From Lutjanus erythropterus (Eukaryota; Chordata; Actinopteri; Lutjaniformes; Lutjanidae): 64,000 bases of DNA. A model generated the notes under the pieces. That model did no database searches. It was not told the origin of the DNA and saw nothing but the letters and a program-made list of their open reading frames with translations. Of this stretch, positions 1 to 11,940 are shown piece by piece. Within the stretch, counting starts at the first letter, position 1, and each line of letters starts with the position of its first letter. The DNA lies in the NCBI GenBank assembly GCA_020091685.1, contig CM034608.1:10602522-10666521 (forward strand). Reading direction: 5' to 3'. The position numbers and the translations under genes were made by a program.

Positions 1-60
1 TCGCATTTTGGGTAGGTTTAGGCACATAAACTACTTGGGTAGGTTTAGGATAAGACCATG
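1..60. repeat. Fragment of a dispersed fish repeat (GGGTAGGTTTAGG motif)
   Basis: The motif GGGTAGGTTTAGG occurs twice within 60 bases. A related word in reverse orientation lies at 4180-4203 (CCTAAATCTACCCAAGTAA), and another forward one at 6751-6770 (AGGTTGGGTAGATTTAGGGA). Such words are common in fish interspersed repeats. The window edge cuts it off, so the family and full extent cannot be seen. Confidence 0.4.
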
Positions 61-1064
61 TTTGGGGTTACAATAACAACATCATGATACATAAATCACT
101 GAAGTGACTTGTACGATGAAAGTCACGTGATGTACGTAACTTCAAACTTTTGGTTTCACTTGTGACATGAACCTGGTCTGGTCTGCTTGAGCCATCCATC
201 CACCCTAACCCCTCCATCTGCGGATTTTCTCCCTCTTTATACTACGTCAGCAGCCTGGGGCATCTTATACAACCATGGATGGGTTGATATTGAAGTCACT
301 TGAAAAGCATGGCGTGTTGCTTTCAGCTGCCAGTGGCTATCGTGCACATCTGTGCTGCCAAAGGGCAGTGACAAATACTCAGTATGTGACAAATTGGTTT
401 GGGATATCCTGGCCACATCAGAAGCCCTGAAACATTGGCCGTTGCTCAGAGTTTTTTAAGCCAATGGGTTCCCAGATTTCCCTTGTAGTATCTGGTCATG
501 CATGGAGTTTTAGGCTTGTCTGTCAAAGTGTTGCGATATCTCAGCCCTCATCCTAACACAATGTGGTTGAAAAGAATTTTGTTTGTGGTGACAAAGACCG
601 TGAAGAGTTTTCATCAGAGCAACGTTCCACTACTAGTTCTTTCCCCCTGTTGTCCCTGTTTGTCAGTGTTTGCCATTATATTTGGTTTAGTCAAAATTTC
701 TATACGTTGATTTTATGCTGAGTGAGGTTTCTATTTCCCCAACCAAATTTCTGAAACTGTTCAGGGACTCATTCTGATATGATCTCCCACCCACATGTCA
801 CCCCCTTTAACCTGTGGGCCAGAAAGAAACATCACCTGTTCTCCACCTGGTTAATTAACCTCCACAATTATGTCAGGAGGCCAGATTTTGCTGAGTTCAA
901 AGAAACCCCAAGAGAGTCGACCTTTGCTGCGTGCGCATATGAAATGTTTTAATCCCACAGTAGAATACACAGCATCAATGACTCCAACTTGCTGAGCTCA
1001 GCCAGCTGTGGATATCTGACATCACATCTCTTCAGTTCCAACTGTTCACAGAATGAAATGACTC
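61..1064. other. No recognised feature
   Basis: Mixed-composition non-coding sequence. The only open frame of note (498-710, 70 codons) has no recognisable domain or codon signature. No RNA gene or long repeat was seen. Confidence 0.5.
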
Positions 1065-1122
1065 AAGATAAGATAAGGTAAGACCAACATTATTGATCCC
1101 CAAGGAGAAAATTAACTTCACT
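1065..1122. repeat. Short dispersed-repeat remnant (TTATTGATCCCCAAGG)
   Basis: AGATAAGATAAG is followed by TTATTGATCCCCAAGGAGAA. This combination recurs widely in fish genomes as the end of a retroelement-like repeat. The family is from memory and only about 60 bases remain. Confidence 0.4.
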
Positions 1123-1350
1123 CTCCCTGCAGGTTTTCAATCAGTTTTCGCTGATTATCAGAATGAACGCCTTTAGACTGCTGAGCATTTGTCTGAAATG
1201 CTGAGACAATTTGATTTTGACTACGTTATTGTTAAAGCTTTGCTTTATTTTGGCAGTAAAGGAGTGAAATCTATCAATACACACCACACGGATGCTCAAA
1301 GCTATTCAGTTTTCACTGATGTGATTTTTGTCAAAACAATGACAGTCTTG

Positions 1351-2154
1351 GTCACATTTTATTTGAAGGGATGTGCACAGGACTGTCATTACACTGACAT
1401 AAACATGCCATGAACACGAAGAAGTCCAGTTTAATGACTGTTGTATGTCATTTTTAATACAAAGTTGACATTGTCTGAGATTTCTTCATTATGACATCAC
1501 CTTCATTGACATTAATCGGGCCAATAAAGTCTTTGTTGTACAACTTGACATTAACCAAGACAACATAAGCTTCAATGACATTATCATGGCGACTTGATAT
1601 TATCAATCTTAAAAAAACTATTTAGCTTCATGTTTTAACATTATATTATATTTCCATATGTGGTTGGTTTTGACACTGGCCGCCATAAATGTGTTATGAA
1701 TATTTTCCTTGACTTCAAGTAAAATGGTCCTAACCTTAACCTCTAACCCTAACCCTTTCATAATGATGTCATTGAGTTTTCTTACACTGTCAAATGCATT
1801 TGTAATTGTGTCATAAATAATTTGTTTGACCACAAGTTAAGTGGCACATTTTGGACTTATTATATAAGGCCAGTTTGACAGCGGAATACAGGACCAATGC
1901 CAGTACAGTGATTCAGCTTACAGAGATTCTGATGGACAAATAGCGGTTATCTGGTTTAGGTGAGTTCTTGTCTTCGTTAATTTCAAGTTGTCATAACAAT
2001 GGTATCTCAAACAATGTCAGCTTTGCACTGACACTTAATGACAACAGTCATAAACATTCATAAAAACTTCTTCATGTTCATGATAGATGTTGTGGTATGG
2101 TTATATGACAGTGTGCTGACAGTCTAATGCACACCCATTCAAATAAAGTGTTAC
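1351..2154. mobile_element. Foldback/MITE-like element with long inverted ends
   Basis: The left end (1351-about 1510) and right end (about 1990-2154) are diverged inverted copies. On the left, CATTTTATTTGAAGGG is followed by a run including AACACGAAGAAGT, GACTGTTGT and TTGACATTGTCTGAGA. The reverse complement of the right end gives CACTTTATTTGAATGGG, AACATGAAGAAGT, GACTGTTGT and CTGACATTGTTTGAGA in the same order. No transposase is encoded. A clear target-site duplication was not found, so the edges are approximate. The open frames inside are artefacts of the repeat. Confidence 0.7.
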
Positions 2155-3564
2155 TGCACTCTTTTCTTTTATCGTGCTGGAGAAAACTGCCAACTCCTCC
2201 ATTTGTAAGGAACTCCTAACCAAATATTTTACAGTGGTTGCATAATTCTTAAACACATTAAGTGAAATCCTGCACCGTAGGATGTGGTGCAGCAGCAGGA
2301 AAGTTAGAAAAAAAAAGACACATGTAAAAACTGACTTAGTTCTCATTTCCACTTAAGTGAGACACAACCATGAATTCCATTATTGAAAAAAGGCGCCTGT
2401 CATGGAGTCAAGTTGATTACATGGTACTTATGAGACATGTGTCTTTGCTCTCAAATGCAATCCCCATCCATCCACGCTCCACATAAGTGCTTGTGTGAAA
2501 TTCAATCGCATTTATCTGAAGTGAAATGGGAGTCATTCGCTTTCTCTTCCTCCCCGGCTAAGACACTAATAGTCTGCTAGCCCTCATGTTCTCGGGCTGC
2601 TGGTGGACTCATGCTTCATAGACTGGAGAAGACACAACACTCATTTGTATCACACACACTTCAACACAGGTCATACTGTCTCTGGTTTCAGACATTTAAA
2701 TGACCCTACAGCAAAATGACATCACAGTTAAAACAAATAAAAATTTTATATCCTCTTCTTCTTTGTGTTTCTTTGTCCTAGTTGTGGGTTTCCTCTCATG
2801 AGGACAAAACAGAGGACGCCTAGCACTCATTTAGGGATTTATTGTGTCCTGTCAGACTAATTTTAGCCATGTTTCAGGTATGCTGTGTCCACACTGAACA
2901 AAGGACAACATGAAGGATACTCCAATGTGCAAACATGCTTACTAAAATCACTTCAGTGTATTGCTGATGGACTGTTGTGTTCCACAGTGCACAATAGGAA
3001 TGGAAGTGGTGCTCAGAGTTGGACAAAAACAGGAAAAATTAGCAGAATGATGCTGAAATGCACTCAGTTACATGACAGAAAAGGCCAAAATAAACATGAA
3101 AAATCACTGGAAAAAAAACAGCTTTTACAAAATCCCTGTATAACTGCCAAGCCCCAGTCTGTGCAAAAGTCAGGACACCCTGATTGTCTTCCTGAAGGAC
3201 AGCCACTTCATTTAAAACCTCGGTCTTCCTAATACCATTGCCCTCCTGCAGACTAATAAATGACAGCAACATGATGAGAATATACAATGATTAAAATACA
3301 CACATGCAGGCCTGAGTGATAGTGACTGAGACTGTTGTCCTCACTACAGGAGTGACGATCAGCTCAGTGGGGTTAGCACAGCTTAGGCTCAAAGGTTTTG
3401 TTCCATTATTTTAATGCAGGAGTGGTTTGGTTCTCCAGTAACAGAGAAAAGAGTAAGAATTTACAGCAACAGAATCCAAATTAAACTACCTGAAGTGATT
3501 CTTTCTGGAAAAAAGTCTCTTTCCAAACATTCACATAAACTACAATGTTCCACATGCACACTGT
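2155..3564. other. No recognised feature
   Basis: Non-coding sequence. A 115-codon open frame at 2885-3232 shows no domain, no biased codon use and a composition unlike a globular protein. A frame on the opposite strand overlaps it, which suggests chance. Confidence 0.5.
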
Positions 3565-3745
3565 ACAGCATTTTTTTTTAAAATATCTTTTGGCAACTTT
3601 GCGTTTATTGATAGAGACAGTAAGCTAGACTGGAAATGTGGAGAGAGATGTAGTTGACATGCTACAAACAGCTGTAATTGAACTGGGAACACTGCAATAA
3701 TTGTGTATGATATGTACTGTATCTTGACCTCTCAGCCACCCCAAC
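3565..3745. repeat. Diverged dispersed fish repeat
   Basis: The order of words (TTTATTGATAGAGACAGTA, GAAATGTGGAGAGAGATG, GACATGCTACAAACAG, CTCAGCCACCCC) matches a very common fish interspersed repeat as I remember it. The copy is old and heavily substituted. A repeat-library search would settle the family. Confidence 0.45.
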
Positions 3746-5134
3746 AAAACAATCTTCAGAAAAATGTATATTTATGTATTATATATGTATGACCACATCC
3801 TTGTGTGCCAGCCCATTCTCACTGCTACTGTATCATATGCCCCTATGCTCCAAACTATGATTCTGCAGGTACCCCTTTAGTGTCATCTCTAGAGGTTTTC
3901 CTCTAGCATTATGTTTTGATGTGCCATCAAAGTCACGTGACATAGTATAAGAAGCCAGAGAGCTCGCATGTGAAGGAGGGATATGTTAAAACAAACATGC
4001 ACCCAGGAGACAGCGGTTTATGTTCCGTATGAAGCTAATAGTCAGTTTTGATCTCTTTTTAATTATAGTATATATGTCATGTTCATAATGTATGCAAGTT
4101 ACACTCATAATGTACATGAGTTATGTTACATATGTTACCTTAAATGAATACTGTATTATTTAACACAAACTGTGATCTTTTCCTAAATCTACCCAAGTAA
4201 TTTTTGTGCCTTTGTTTTGATAGCCTTCGTGGACGTTCCATATTTATTATTGTTAACCAGACCATGGATCTCTGCACATCAGACATACCTGCAACTTCAT
4301 AGTCAGGTTGTTCCAGTAGAGGAAAATGCCAATGCTGCCCAATATACGTAATTGGGTTTCGCAAGTGCATGAATCTATGCACCGATCCGATACCACACAA
4401 TGTATAAGCCACGAAACGGGACTGTGCTATTTCTCAAAAGCATCTCATATGCTGAATTTTATGATGAATGCTATGTCTATGATATTGTAGCCAGCTTGTG
4501 GTGGCGTAAGGTCTTTGGAGTCAAGAGGAGTAATAATCCAGTGGACTGTATTTCCCAGCCTGAATTTCTCCAGGAGATGCCAGTATTGTAGTGGAGCTAA
4601 GGGTGATGATGCAGACTGACTGACTGACTCACCATTTCTACCACTAGTTCCTGGTTTATATATTGTACATAATCTCTGTTACTGATCTGTGAATACGGAC
4701 ACTGTTACACACTGTTATTTCAATCTTTTTTAACCCGGAGTTGTCTCTCTTTTGTGACTGTGAACTGCATTTGACTGACTGAGGTTTCCTTTTTAACACA
4801 CTGGTATTGGATCAGTATTTGGAATAAATGGTACTTGAACAGTTCTATAGAGAACATGTTGCGTATGCAGTTTCTGTTACATATTCGTTTTGGGAGTATA
4901 TCAAGCTATTTAAAGAGCATTTACAAAATTAAAACCATTGTGTCTTAACCTTATTGTTGTGGCCAAGAGGTTATAAGAAAAATCTGAAAGCACAAGATAA
5001 TTAACACCACATGAGAGAAGAAGAAAAAAAGCACCTCTGGTCTATGAAATATCCTTTTTTGTTTTGATCACAAAAGCATCACAGGAAAAGCTAAAAGATC
5101 AGGAACCTATGATGTAAACTAAGGAAATAAGGAG
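3746..5134. other. No gene; AT-rich stretch with small repeat words
   Basis: AT-rich, with a short run of GACT units near 4613-4630 and the reverse CCTAAATCTACCCAAGTAA word at 4180-4203. The open frames at 4140-4412 and 4400-4591 are unsupported. Confidence 0.45.
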
Positions 5135-5290
5135 CATTCACAAATTTCATGGCAATCCGTCCAACAGTTTTTGAAACATTTCACTCAAAAAATGAATGTC
5201 TGCACACCGTTTCATGGCAATCCATTGAGAACTTCATCAGCTGGACTGAGGTGGTGGACCAACTGACTGATTGACCATCTGTATGGTGTA
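5135..5290. repeat. Dispersed fish repeat with duplicated TTTCATGGCAATCC
   Basis: TTTCATGGCAATCC occurs at about 5145 and again at about 5210, with GGTGGACCAACTGACTGA following. This word order is typical of an abundant fish repeat, recognised from memory. No coding potential. Confidence 0.5.
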
Positions 5291-6398
5291 AAAAGTTGAG
5301 ATACTGCTTGCTTGGATATTGTTTGAACACATAAAACTCTCTCAGCAGAAGCTCCCAAATAGCTCATGCATTGTAAATACAGATTATGTGGCGATTACAA
5401 TACAGGGTGGCACAGTCATTATTATAGAGACTTAATTATCCACTGAAGTGACCTTCCCATTCCGGTTCAGAGCAGAGCTGGCACAGACATTAGGCAGTGA
5501 CAGTGTTTAGATGCCAGAGATGCCTGCGAGGACCAGCTTGTAAACTGCTGTCTCTTTCACATGAACCCGAGGAAAAAGCAAGTTTGAAAGCTTTGCACGC
5601 TCAAAGCCATAATGGTATGGTTGATATATCGGTTTGTTGCTGCTACCACAGCTGGATCCTTACTGTGCAGTGCAGATAATGGGCCGTGCCTTTTTAAATG
5701 AGATAATCAACAATAAACAAATTGTTCTTTAATGGCCGTCAAAGTGAATGGGCTTTAGAAACAGTAGGGGTAAAATAAGAAAAAAATAACTATAAACTAA
5801 GTGCTATTACAAGCCCCAAGGTCTTTGCACACTCCATCAAATCAATGCCAGCAAAAATAGCACTATCCTTTGAAAGTCAAGCACTCATTACAAGTCAAAA
5901 ATCTAATTTCTCCACAAAAGAAGAAGAAATATATACAAGGATGCATTCTTCAAACAGAGCAGGAAGTGAAGCCACTGCTGATGAGGACACATCAGAGCAC
6001 AAGGACGACCTTGTCATTTTCAGGTTAACTTATGAATTTTAAATAAGGGTGTTGTGTTTTTTTTTTCTCCTCCATGCACAAGTCGATTCTGACACAAATG
6101 GGTCAGCGGCAGCCTTTGATACCTCAGTTTATTAGGTAGCGCTGAGTAACCTGCCACTTGGTTGCCTTGCAAGTCTGAGATCCAAAAGCTTCTGACCACG
6201 AGCCTGTCAAAACTGCTCTAGCCTCTCACTGCCTGACTGACAGCAATATTTGTGCAGCTCAACACCTGCGTGCACTTCATGCTAACAAGAGGGATGGGTG
6301 ATGTATTCGTTTTCAAATCCATATCAGCACTGTGGTGAGTGTCTACAGCAAAGACATGAATAGTTTTTGAAGAAGATGCACATATCCATATTGATCAA
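5291..6398. other. No recognised feature
   Basis: Non-coding. The open frames at 5497-5679 and 5845-6042 are short and lack any domain. Confidence 0.45.
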
Positions 6399-6482
6399 AC
6401 AGTTTATTAGAACTTGAGTCTTATTTTTGTAGTTTTGTCCATCATTCCTATCCTTATAATAACATTGCACTCTCCAAGTGTG
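6399..6482 (-). repeat. Dispersed repeat, copy in reverse orientation
   Basis: The reverse complement of this stretch shares about 75 bases with 7781-7856, including ACAAAACTACAAAAATAAGAC against GCAAAACTACAAAAACAAGAC, and the flanking word GGAGAG. The same short peptide (DGQNYKNKTQV) is read from both copies, which shows only that the DNA is repeated, not that it is coding. Confidence 0.6.
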
Positions 6483-6654
6483 ATCTGACAACACTAGAAA
6501 TATGCTCAAGGAGACAAGAAACAACCACAGGCAGACAATTATACAAGTTTTAAATACACTTCATGCTTAGCTGTTTGGAAGACAAATTTGTTTATCCAAA
6601 TTGTCTGTTGTAAAAATCCATCATAAGTTAAATACACAATTATATTACATTTAG

Positions 6655-6860
6655 TAATGTGGTAATGTAATGTAATGTAATTTTCCAGGTGGCAAAGTCA
6701 TGACCCACCCAACTCTGACATTGATTGGCCCTTGTTGGTTTGGGTCATTTAGGTTGGGTAGATTTAGGGATGAGGAGTGAGACCGGGTAAGGTTAGTGTA
6801 TGAATATTAAGGTAAGCCAATCAGAGGCTAGAGAGTAAGGTGTGTCATACTTTCACCATC
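6655..6860. repeat. Short TAATG tandem run and dispersed-repeat fragment
   Basis: About four TAATG units near 6660-6682 are followed by a segment containing AGGTTGGGTAGATTTAGGGA (6751-6770), related to the words at the window start. No gene. Confidence 0.35.
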
Positions 6861-7119
6861 CTGAAAAAATAGATTTCACATCTGGTGCACACATTAGCTT
6901 GGCGCAGGAGCTGGAAAAATGAGGAGGCAGCTAACCTCTCCTGCTAACATTAAATTTGTCATGCCACTAGAAAACCCACAGCAATCACATTAATCATCTG
7001 GTGTTGTTCATAGTCGAAAGTTAAACTGCTTAAGTAAGTCTAGTTCTTTGAGGCTAACGTTAAGCTAGCTGATGATAGTGGTCAATACCATCAAACCATA
7101 GGCTTGCTGAGGAGTGCCC

Positions 7120-7460
7120 ATTGTCCTCAATAGCCTGAAAAACATCCCATTGGACCAAAAGCCCATTTGTCACACAGACTGTTATTCCAAAAAAAACAAA
7201 CCCAAAAAATATCCCATTGTTCCGAAGACCCATTGCTCCAAAAATACACACTCAATGCAGTTGTTCGTTCAGTGACTGCTGGCCCTGTCCTTGGTATTGA
7301 ATTATTGGGGGTTTTCTTTCTGGTCTTACACCAAACAACATTTCAAGCTATTTTACTGTCAAAGACAAGGTTTAGGGTGGTAGACAGTGAGTATTTCCAG
7401 AGCAATAGGCTGACAGAAGAATGGGTATTTGTTTTGGGGATTTTTTATTTTGACACATGT
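7120..7460. mobile_element. 'CCAAAAGCCCATTTGT' foldback element, copy 1
   Basis: Shares CATTGGACCAAAAGCCCATT near its left end and ACACCAAACAACATTTCAAG in its middle with the copy at 39745-40170. It shares the left end and the GGGTATTTGTTTTGGGGAT-type right end with the copies at 33785-34190 and 39745-40170. The ends are imperfect inverted repeats: the left carries TGTTATTCCAAAAA, and the right of the other copies reads as its complement. It is non-autonomous; the 98-codon open frame is part of the repeat. Confidence 0.65.
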
Positions 7461-7780
7461 TGAATACAGTATGTGTGACTTGTGGGTGTAGGGGATAAGG
7501 AGCTAAGGCACCTTGGACAGAGCTTGGCTGACTACTGAAAGTAAAGTAACAAGTAAGTAAACCAATTACTTTATCAATAAGCTGACGTCCTGAAACAACT
7601 GCGCAATGAGGGATTATTACAAATGTTTAGCTAGTTCTAAATGAAGTTGATTAGATAATGTAGCTGAACTACCAACTTATTTACAACCTGTTTGATCCTC
7701 TGACTGCTTGTGGGGTTTTTATTTCCTGATCCATCACAATTTCTTGAAGCAATTTTGCCACATTCTCAAATCTCAGCAAG

Positions 7781-7856
7781 TACTTTGGAGAGCATAATGT
7801 TATCATACATGATTGAAAATGATGGGCAAAACTACAAAAACAAGACACAAGTTGTG
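7781..7856 (+). repeat. Dispersed repeat, forward partner of 6399-6482
   Basis: Inverted relative to 6399-6482 and separated from it by about 1.3 kb. Shares GGAGAG, AATGTTAT and CAAAACTACAAAAA in order. It could be a small MITE or LINE remnant. Confidence 0.55.
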
Positions 7857-9647
7857 ACGAATGGCAGATGTTCCCTCAAGTGCCAAATGTATTTTATAAA
7901 AGTGACGCCACTGAGGCTCAGCAGTCACCCAAATTCACCCTTCATATTACATTTGAGGGCAATACAAGCTGAGGAGGATGGGATAGAAACTCCCTCAGGC
8001 TTGACGTTCACTGGGCTCCTGCAGGAGCAGCTGCCTCTGCTGCTCTCCTCTGCTCTGCTCCCCTTCCCGGACCCCTCTGAATGATTTAAATGCCCCTGGA
8101 TAAAAAAAGATCTGGACCAAGAGAAGGAAAACAGGGCCACTCCTTGGGGCAGAACCTGACATATATGGCTGAGGAAATGTTATTCTGTCAAGCTGCACTG
8201 CGACAGAATATTCTCAAGATGGTGAAGTATATCAGCATGTCTGATGTTGTTTGACAAGATATAGATTTTTATTATATTTATGCGTTTCAAAGAGAAAACA
8301 GCAGTTTTTCAGAGGAGTACAGGAGAAATCAATTCTTCATTTTACCTCTCTGACACTTTCTATAATTTTTTTCATATGATGCTGATAAACATTTTGGATT
8401 TGATATGCATTTAGGCTCTTGATTCACCTCAGCAATTGAGTGTGACGAGCTCTCAGATGATGAAGCTCTCAGGAGCATCTTGGTTTAATTAAATATTGAT
8501 AGTTTCTGAGGGAGGTGGCACCAAAGTGCTCTTGAAATCCTTGTGATTTTTTTTTTTTCTGCTCCTCTGAGTAATCCTTTTGTAGACCCTCCACAACTCA
8601 CTCATTAATTTAACACTACCAGACCATGGCGGACATAACACACTCCCTCCACTACATCGGTTCACAGCAACAATGAAGTAGCATCCAACACGGTGGACTC
8701 AAACTCCATCATTCCATATTTCCACTTTAAGTCATTTTGTCAGTGTTATAAAAAAAATGTTGCTGGATCTAGTTTTGTCACATAGGCTGGTGGAAAGAGC
8801 TGAGTATTATGCTTAAACAGGAAATTAATTTTTAGTTTGAATTTGATCCATTTTCTCCTGTAAGCAGCAGTGTATTCGAGGCCAACAGGGACACCTTAAG
8901 GTCTATATTAGTATTCAGTCCTCTGCTGCGCAAGTGTCGCCATGGGAATGTTATTGAGATCTACAGGAGCTCATGTAACAGCCATTTACCAGTCTCTGAA
9001 AAATAGTCCAGCTAAGATATAAAAACACTCTGAAGTTAATTATTTTGCTGACATACATTGTTCTTTCAGCTGGCATTGTTTTTCTAACCAGATCTGTTGT
9101 AATTACAGTTACATTTGGCTGGCCAGGTGCCACAGAGTTAACCCAAGAGGATATTGCTCTGAGATGTCACACAAGGTCACCGGGAGTACGTGACAGGCTG
9201 TTGTGTTCAACAATTCAGCTAAAATAAGATCACCTTTAAAGATGGACCTCAAAAGTCCATTCAGTGTGTTATCAGAAGAATGAAAAACCACACTGGCAAT
9301 GAACATAATGTTTTCTCCGTAACGTATTGGGTATTACAGCCTTAAAACTAAGAGTTTTAGCTTTGGCATGTGGCTCCCAGTGTGTTGTCTTGTGGCCCCT
9401 TAACACCAAGACATTTCATTCAACCAAATTGTTTTTCCTTCTCTTTCTTTTATGTTCTAGGCTATTCTCTACTTGCACTATTTAGTGTGACATAAAGTGT
9501 ATCTGTTTTACAAGCTGCACGTTGGTTTACTTTCTGTCAGCTCTACAGTAACCTTACCATTGCCAAAAAACTTCCTTAAATTAGTTACTTCACCCTTCAA
9601 AGTTAGCTTGGTAAATTTTTAGCAGCATTTACATTTGTTTTGTAGAT
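7857..9647. other. No recognised feature
   Basis: Non-coding. The open frames around 7925-8200 overlap on both strands and come from a GC-richer patch (about 7970-8090). They have no recognised domain. A homopolymer T run lies near 8547-8560. Confidence 0.4.
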
Positions 9648-9778
9648 AGTATTTTTGAGCTTTTTGATAATGGCCTCAGTGTCTTAGATAACTGTTTGCA
9701 ATGTTAGATAGCTAGCAAGCATTGTCTTTTTCATTTAGACTCAACAGAAACAATGTGAATCTCACCAAAAATGTCTTA
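9648..9778 (+). repeat. Three-copy local repeat, copy 1
   Basis: AGTATTTTTGAGC, GTGTCTTAGATAAC, TAGCTAGCAAGCATTGTCTT and CTCACCAAAAATGTCTTAG occur in this order. The same order returns at 9977-10100 and, in part, at 10112-10180. These are diverged direct copies within about 500 bp. Confidence 0.7.
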
Positions 9779-9976
9779 GCTCATCTTTCCACTGCTCCAA
9801 GAAACACCACCTCTGGTCTGGTCGGAGTAAACCCTTAATTCACTGAGGTACATCTGACCTTCCTCTCTCTCCTCTACCACTGATATTTTCACATCATATT
9901 TCAACAAAACCAGAGTTGGTGATTCTTGCACTGCATGAGTATACACAACACTTACAGTTGTTGTTGTTGTTTTTAT

Positions 9977-10100
9977 AGTGTTTTTGAATATTTTTATAAT
10001 CAATCAAGTGTCTTAGATAACCGCAGCATTAGCTAGCTAGTTAGCATTGTCTTCTTCATTCAAACTCTACATAAACAATCAAACTCACCAAAAGCATCTT
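9977..10100 (+). repeat. Three-copy local repeat, copy 2
   Basis: AGTGTTTTTGAATA, GTGTCTTAGATAACC, AGCTAGTTAGCATTGTCTTC and CTCACCAAAAGCATCTT follow the order of copy 1 (9648-9778). It begins about 329 bp after copy 1 and runs directly into the palindrome that holds copy 3. Confidence 0.7.
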
Positions 10101-10103
10101 GGT

Positions 10104-10235
10104 TTGTTATATGGAGGGTTTTTGAGCATTCAAAGAGTCTCAGATAACCATTAGAATTGTTAGCTGGCTAGCTAGCTAACAATTCTAATGGTTATCTGAG
10201 ACTCTTTGAATGCTCAAAAACCCTCCATATAACAA
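10104..10235. repeat. 132-bp near-perfect palindrome (copy 3 plus its inverse)
   Basis: Bases 10104-10165 are exactly complementary to 10174-10235: 62 bp per arm with no mismatch. The eight central bases pair except 10166:10173, so the arms are 66 bp with a single mismatch and no spacer. The left arm carries the third copy of the local repeat (GGGTTTTTGAGC, GTCTCAGATAACC, GTTAGCTGG). The right arm is its inverse. The centre is GCTAGCTAGC-like. The DNA could extrude as a cruciform. Confidence 0.95.
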
Positions 10236-10999
10236 GTTGGTAGGTATAAATAACACTGTTCTAGAGAGGTGAAGTCCCTCCCTTTCTTATTCTAATGTTA
10301 GCTTGTGGAGGGATGTGTAGTCTTTTTAATTACATAGCTTCACAGTCTGGTACTTCAGCAATTTAATGACAAAGGCTGACTTTACTGACTCGCAAAATTT
10401 TCTTTTAAATTGACAAACATCATATGTGTGATTCATGGCACAATTCAAAGGGGAACAAAAAATTACTTGTCCCTCACCACTGACTACTGTTATATTTTTT
10501 TCTGAAGTAAGGGCCCATGGAGACTTTGGACTTCAGCTCTCTATAGCGTTGGCAGGAAGTAAACAGACGTGCAGCTTGTAAAACAAATACGTCACACACT
10601 AGCCCACATTGTGCAAGTAGAGAATTTCCAGACTCTCAAGGAAGTATATGTTGCCAGTGCTTCACAAGAATAAAGCCAAACTCGGATTAAAGTCGAGAAA
10701 AATATGTGTTTTTTTATCTGTCTGATCCCTTTAACCATCTTGTAACACTTAAATGTTTGGGGCCTCTTGAGTTGCAATTGGAAAGGATAGCACTGCTTTA
10801 CATGACAAACAAAACAATCATGTAAGACTGAATCTGCAATTTTATAGTTCTCTTTATCCCACTAAACCACAGATCATTAGAGGGCCCCATTTTCAAGCCA
10901 CATTTGTACGACACACTGTCATGTATTTATACATCATAAAAGCATGAAAAGGATGCTAATCTGTGTCTGGCTTTACTTACATGCTATGTGTACTGTACG
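10236..10999. other. No recognised feature
   Basis: Non-coding sequence. The 61-codon frame at 10592-10777 is unsupported. Confidence 0.45.
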
Positions 11000-11330
11000 A
11001 TTCCCTTCCCAAAGCTGCTGGATGTCACTGTTATGTGCTGATTAGAATCCCAACCAGCCCTCCTTTTCAGTCCTTGTTTCAGGGGAGCAGGAGGAGGGGT
11101 TTGGGGAGAATTTTTGAATGGAAGCCCCACAAAGCATGCCTTTTCATGGGAATGAATCCCCCTTTAGCCGAAGATCTCACCCATGGACCAGGGAAGCAAA
11201 GACCTGGAACTAATTACACTAACGAGTTCACCCTGATCCCTGTAATAGCGAGTGAGTGGAATCATTAACAGCCATTTAAAACACGCAGACGTACGTGCAC
11301 TTGGACACACAGAGCTAAATAAATCAAACA
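11000..11330. promoter_or_regulatory. Possible conserved non-coding element
   Basis: A repeat-poor, compositionally balanced block with a TAATTA core (11211-11216) and ATTA-type words. It lies about 2.3 kb downstream of the candidate minus-strand first exon, so it would be in intron 1. This is a guess from texture; conservation cannot be judged from one sequence. Confidence 0.22.
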
Positions 11331-11940
11331 CCAGAGCCTACATATAGTTCTTTTTCTGCCCCATGGTCTGCACTCAGTTCTTCCGCTATATGCCAACAAC
11401 AACTGTCCCTCTGGCATTTCAGTGCCTCCTCTCCTGCCTGAGAACAACAGCATTCTCCAAAGACAGAATATACATGCTCTAGGCTCAACAAATGCATATG
11501 GGGGTTTTAAATTCAGCTTGTGAACGGACCCCTTCCCAAAAAGAATAGTGCCTGAATGGAGGAGGAATTTAAATCTCAATGCATCGTTAGGCTGGAGACA
11601 TCACGTTGGCATTGAGGCACTGCCAGCCGGAGAGGCTGTGCCAGCCCAAACGCTCTGAGAGAGTCTGACAATAAGCACAGAGCAGGCGGCAGTGAAGCAG
11701 CTCAGGCTGCAGGGATCTGTCACAGACTGAGGAGCAGGACTCACTCCAAGGATAACATCAGAAATTGGCTTGTTTGTGGACCTAAAACAGCGAGAATATA
11801 ACAACAACAGGGTTGAAAACAAAGATTGATGGAGGGGTTAATGGACAGCAGCAGTCCCCTGTGGGACAGTGCTGAGGACAGTGGACAGAGCAGGTGGGGA
11901 CAGAGCAAAGGACAATGACTCCTACAAACACAGTGTATCA
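11331..11940. other. No recognised feature
   Basis: GC-moderate non-coding DNA. The open frames at 11265-11579, 11601-11822 and 11741-11941 are on the same strand in overlapping frames and have no domains. Confidence 0.4.

Noticed and set aside
1736-1760. CTAACCCTAACCC as interstitial telomere repeat
   Set aside because: Only about two units, inside the foldback element; too short to be telomeric.
2885-3232. 115-codon plus-strand frame
   Set aside because: Overlaps an opposite-strand frame of similar length; no domain or repeat support.
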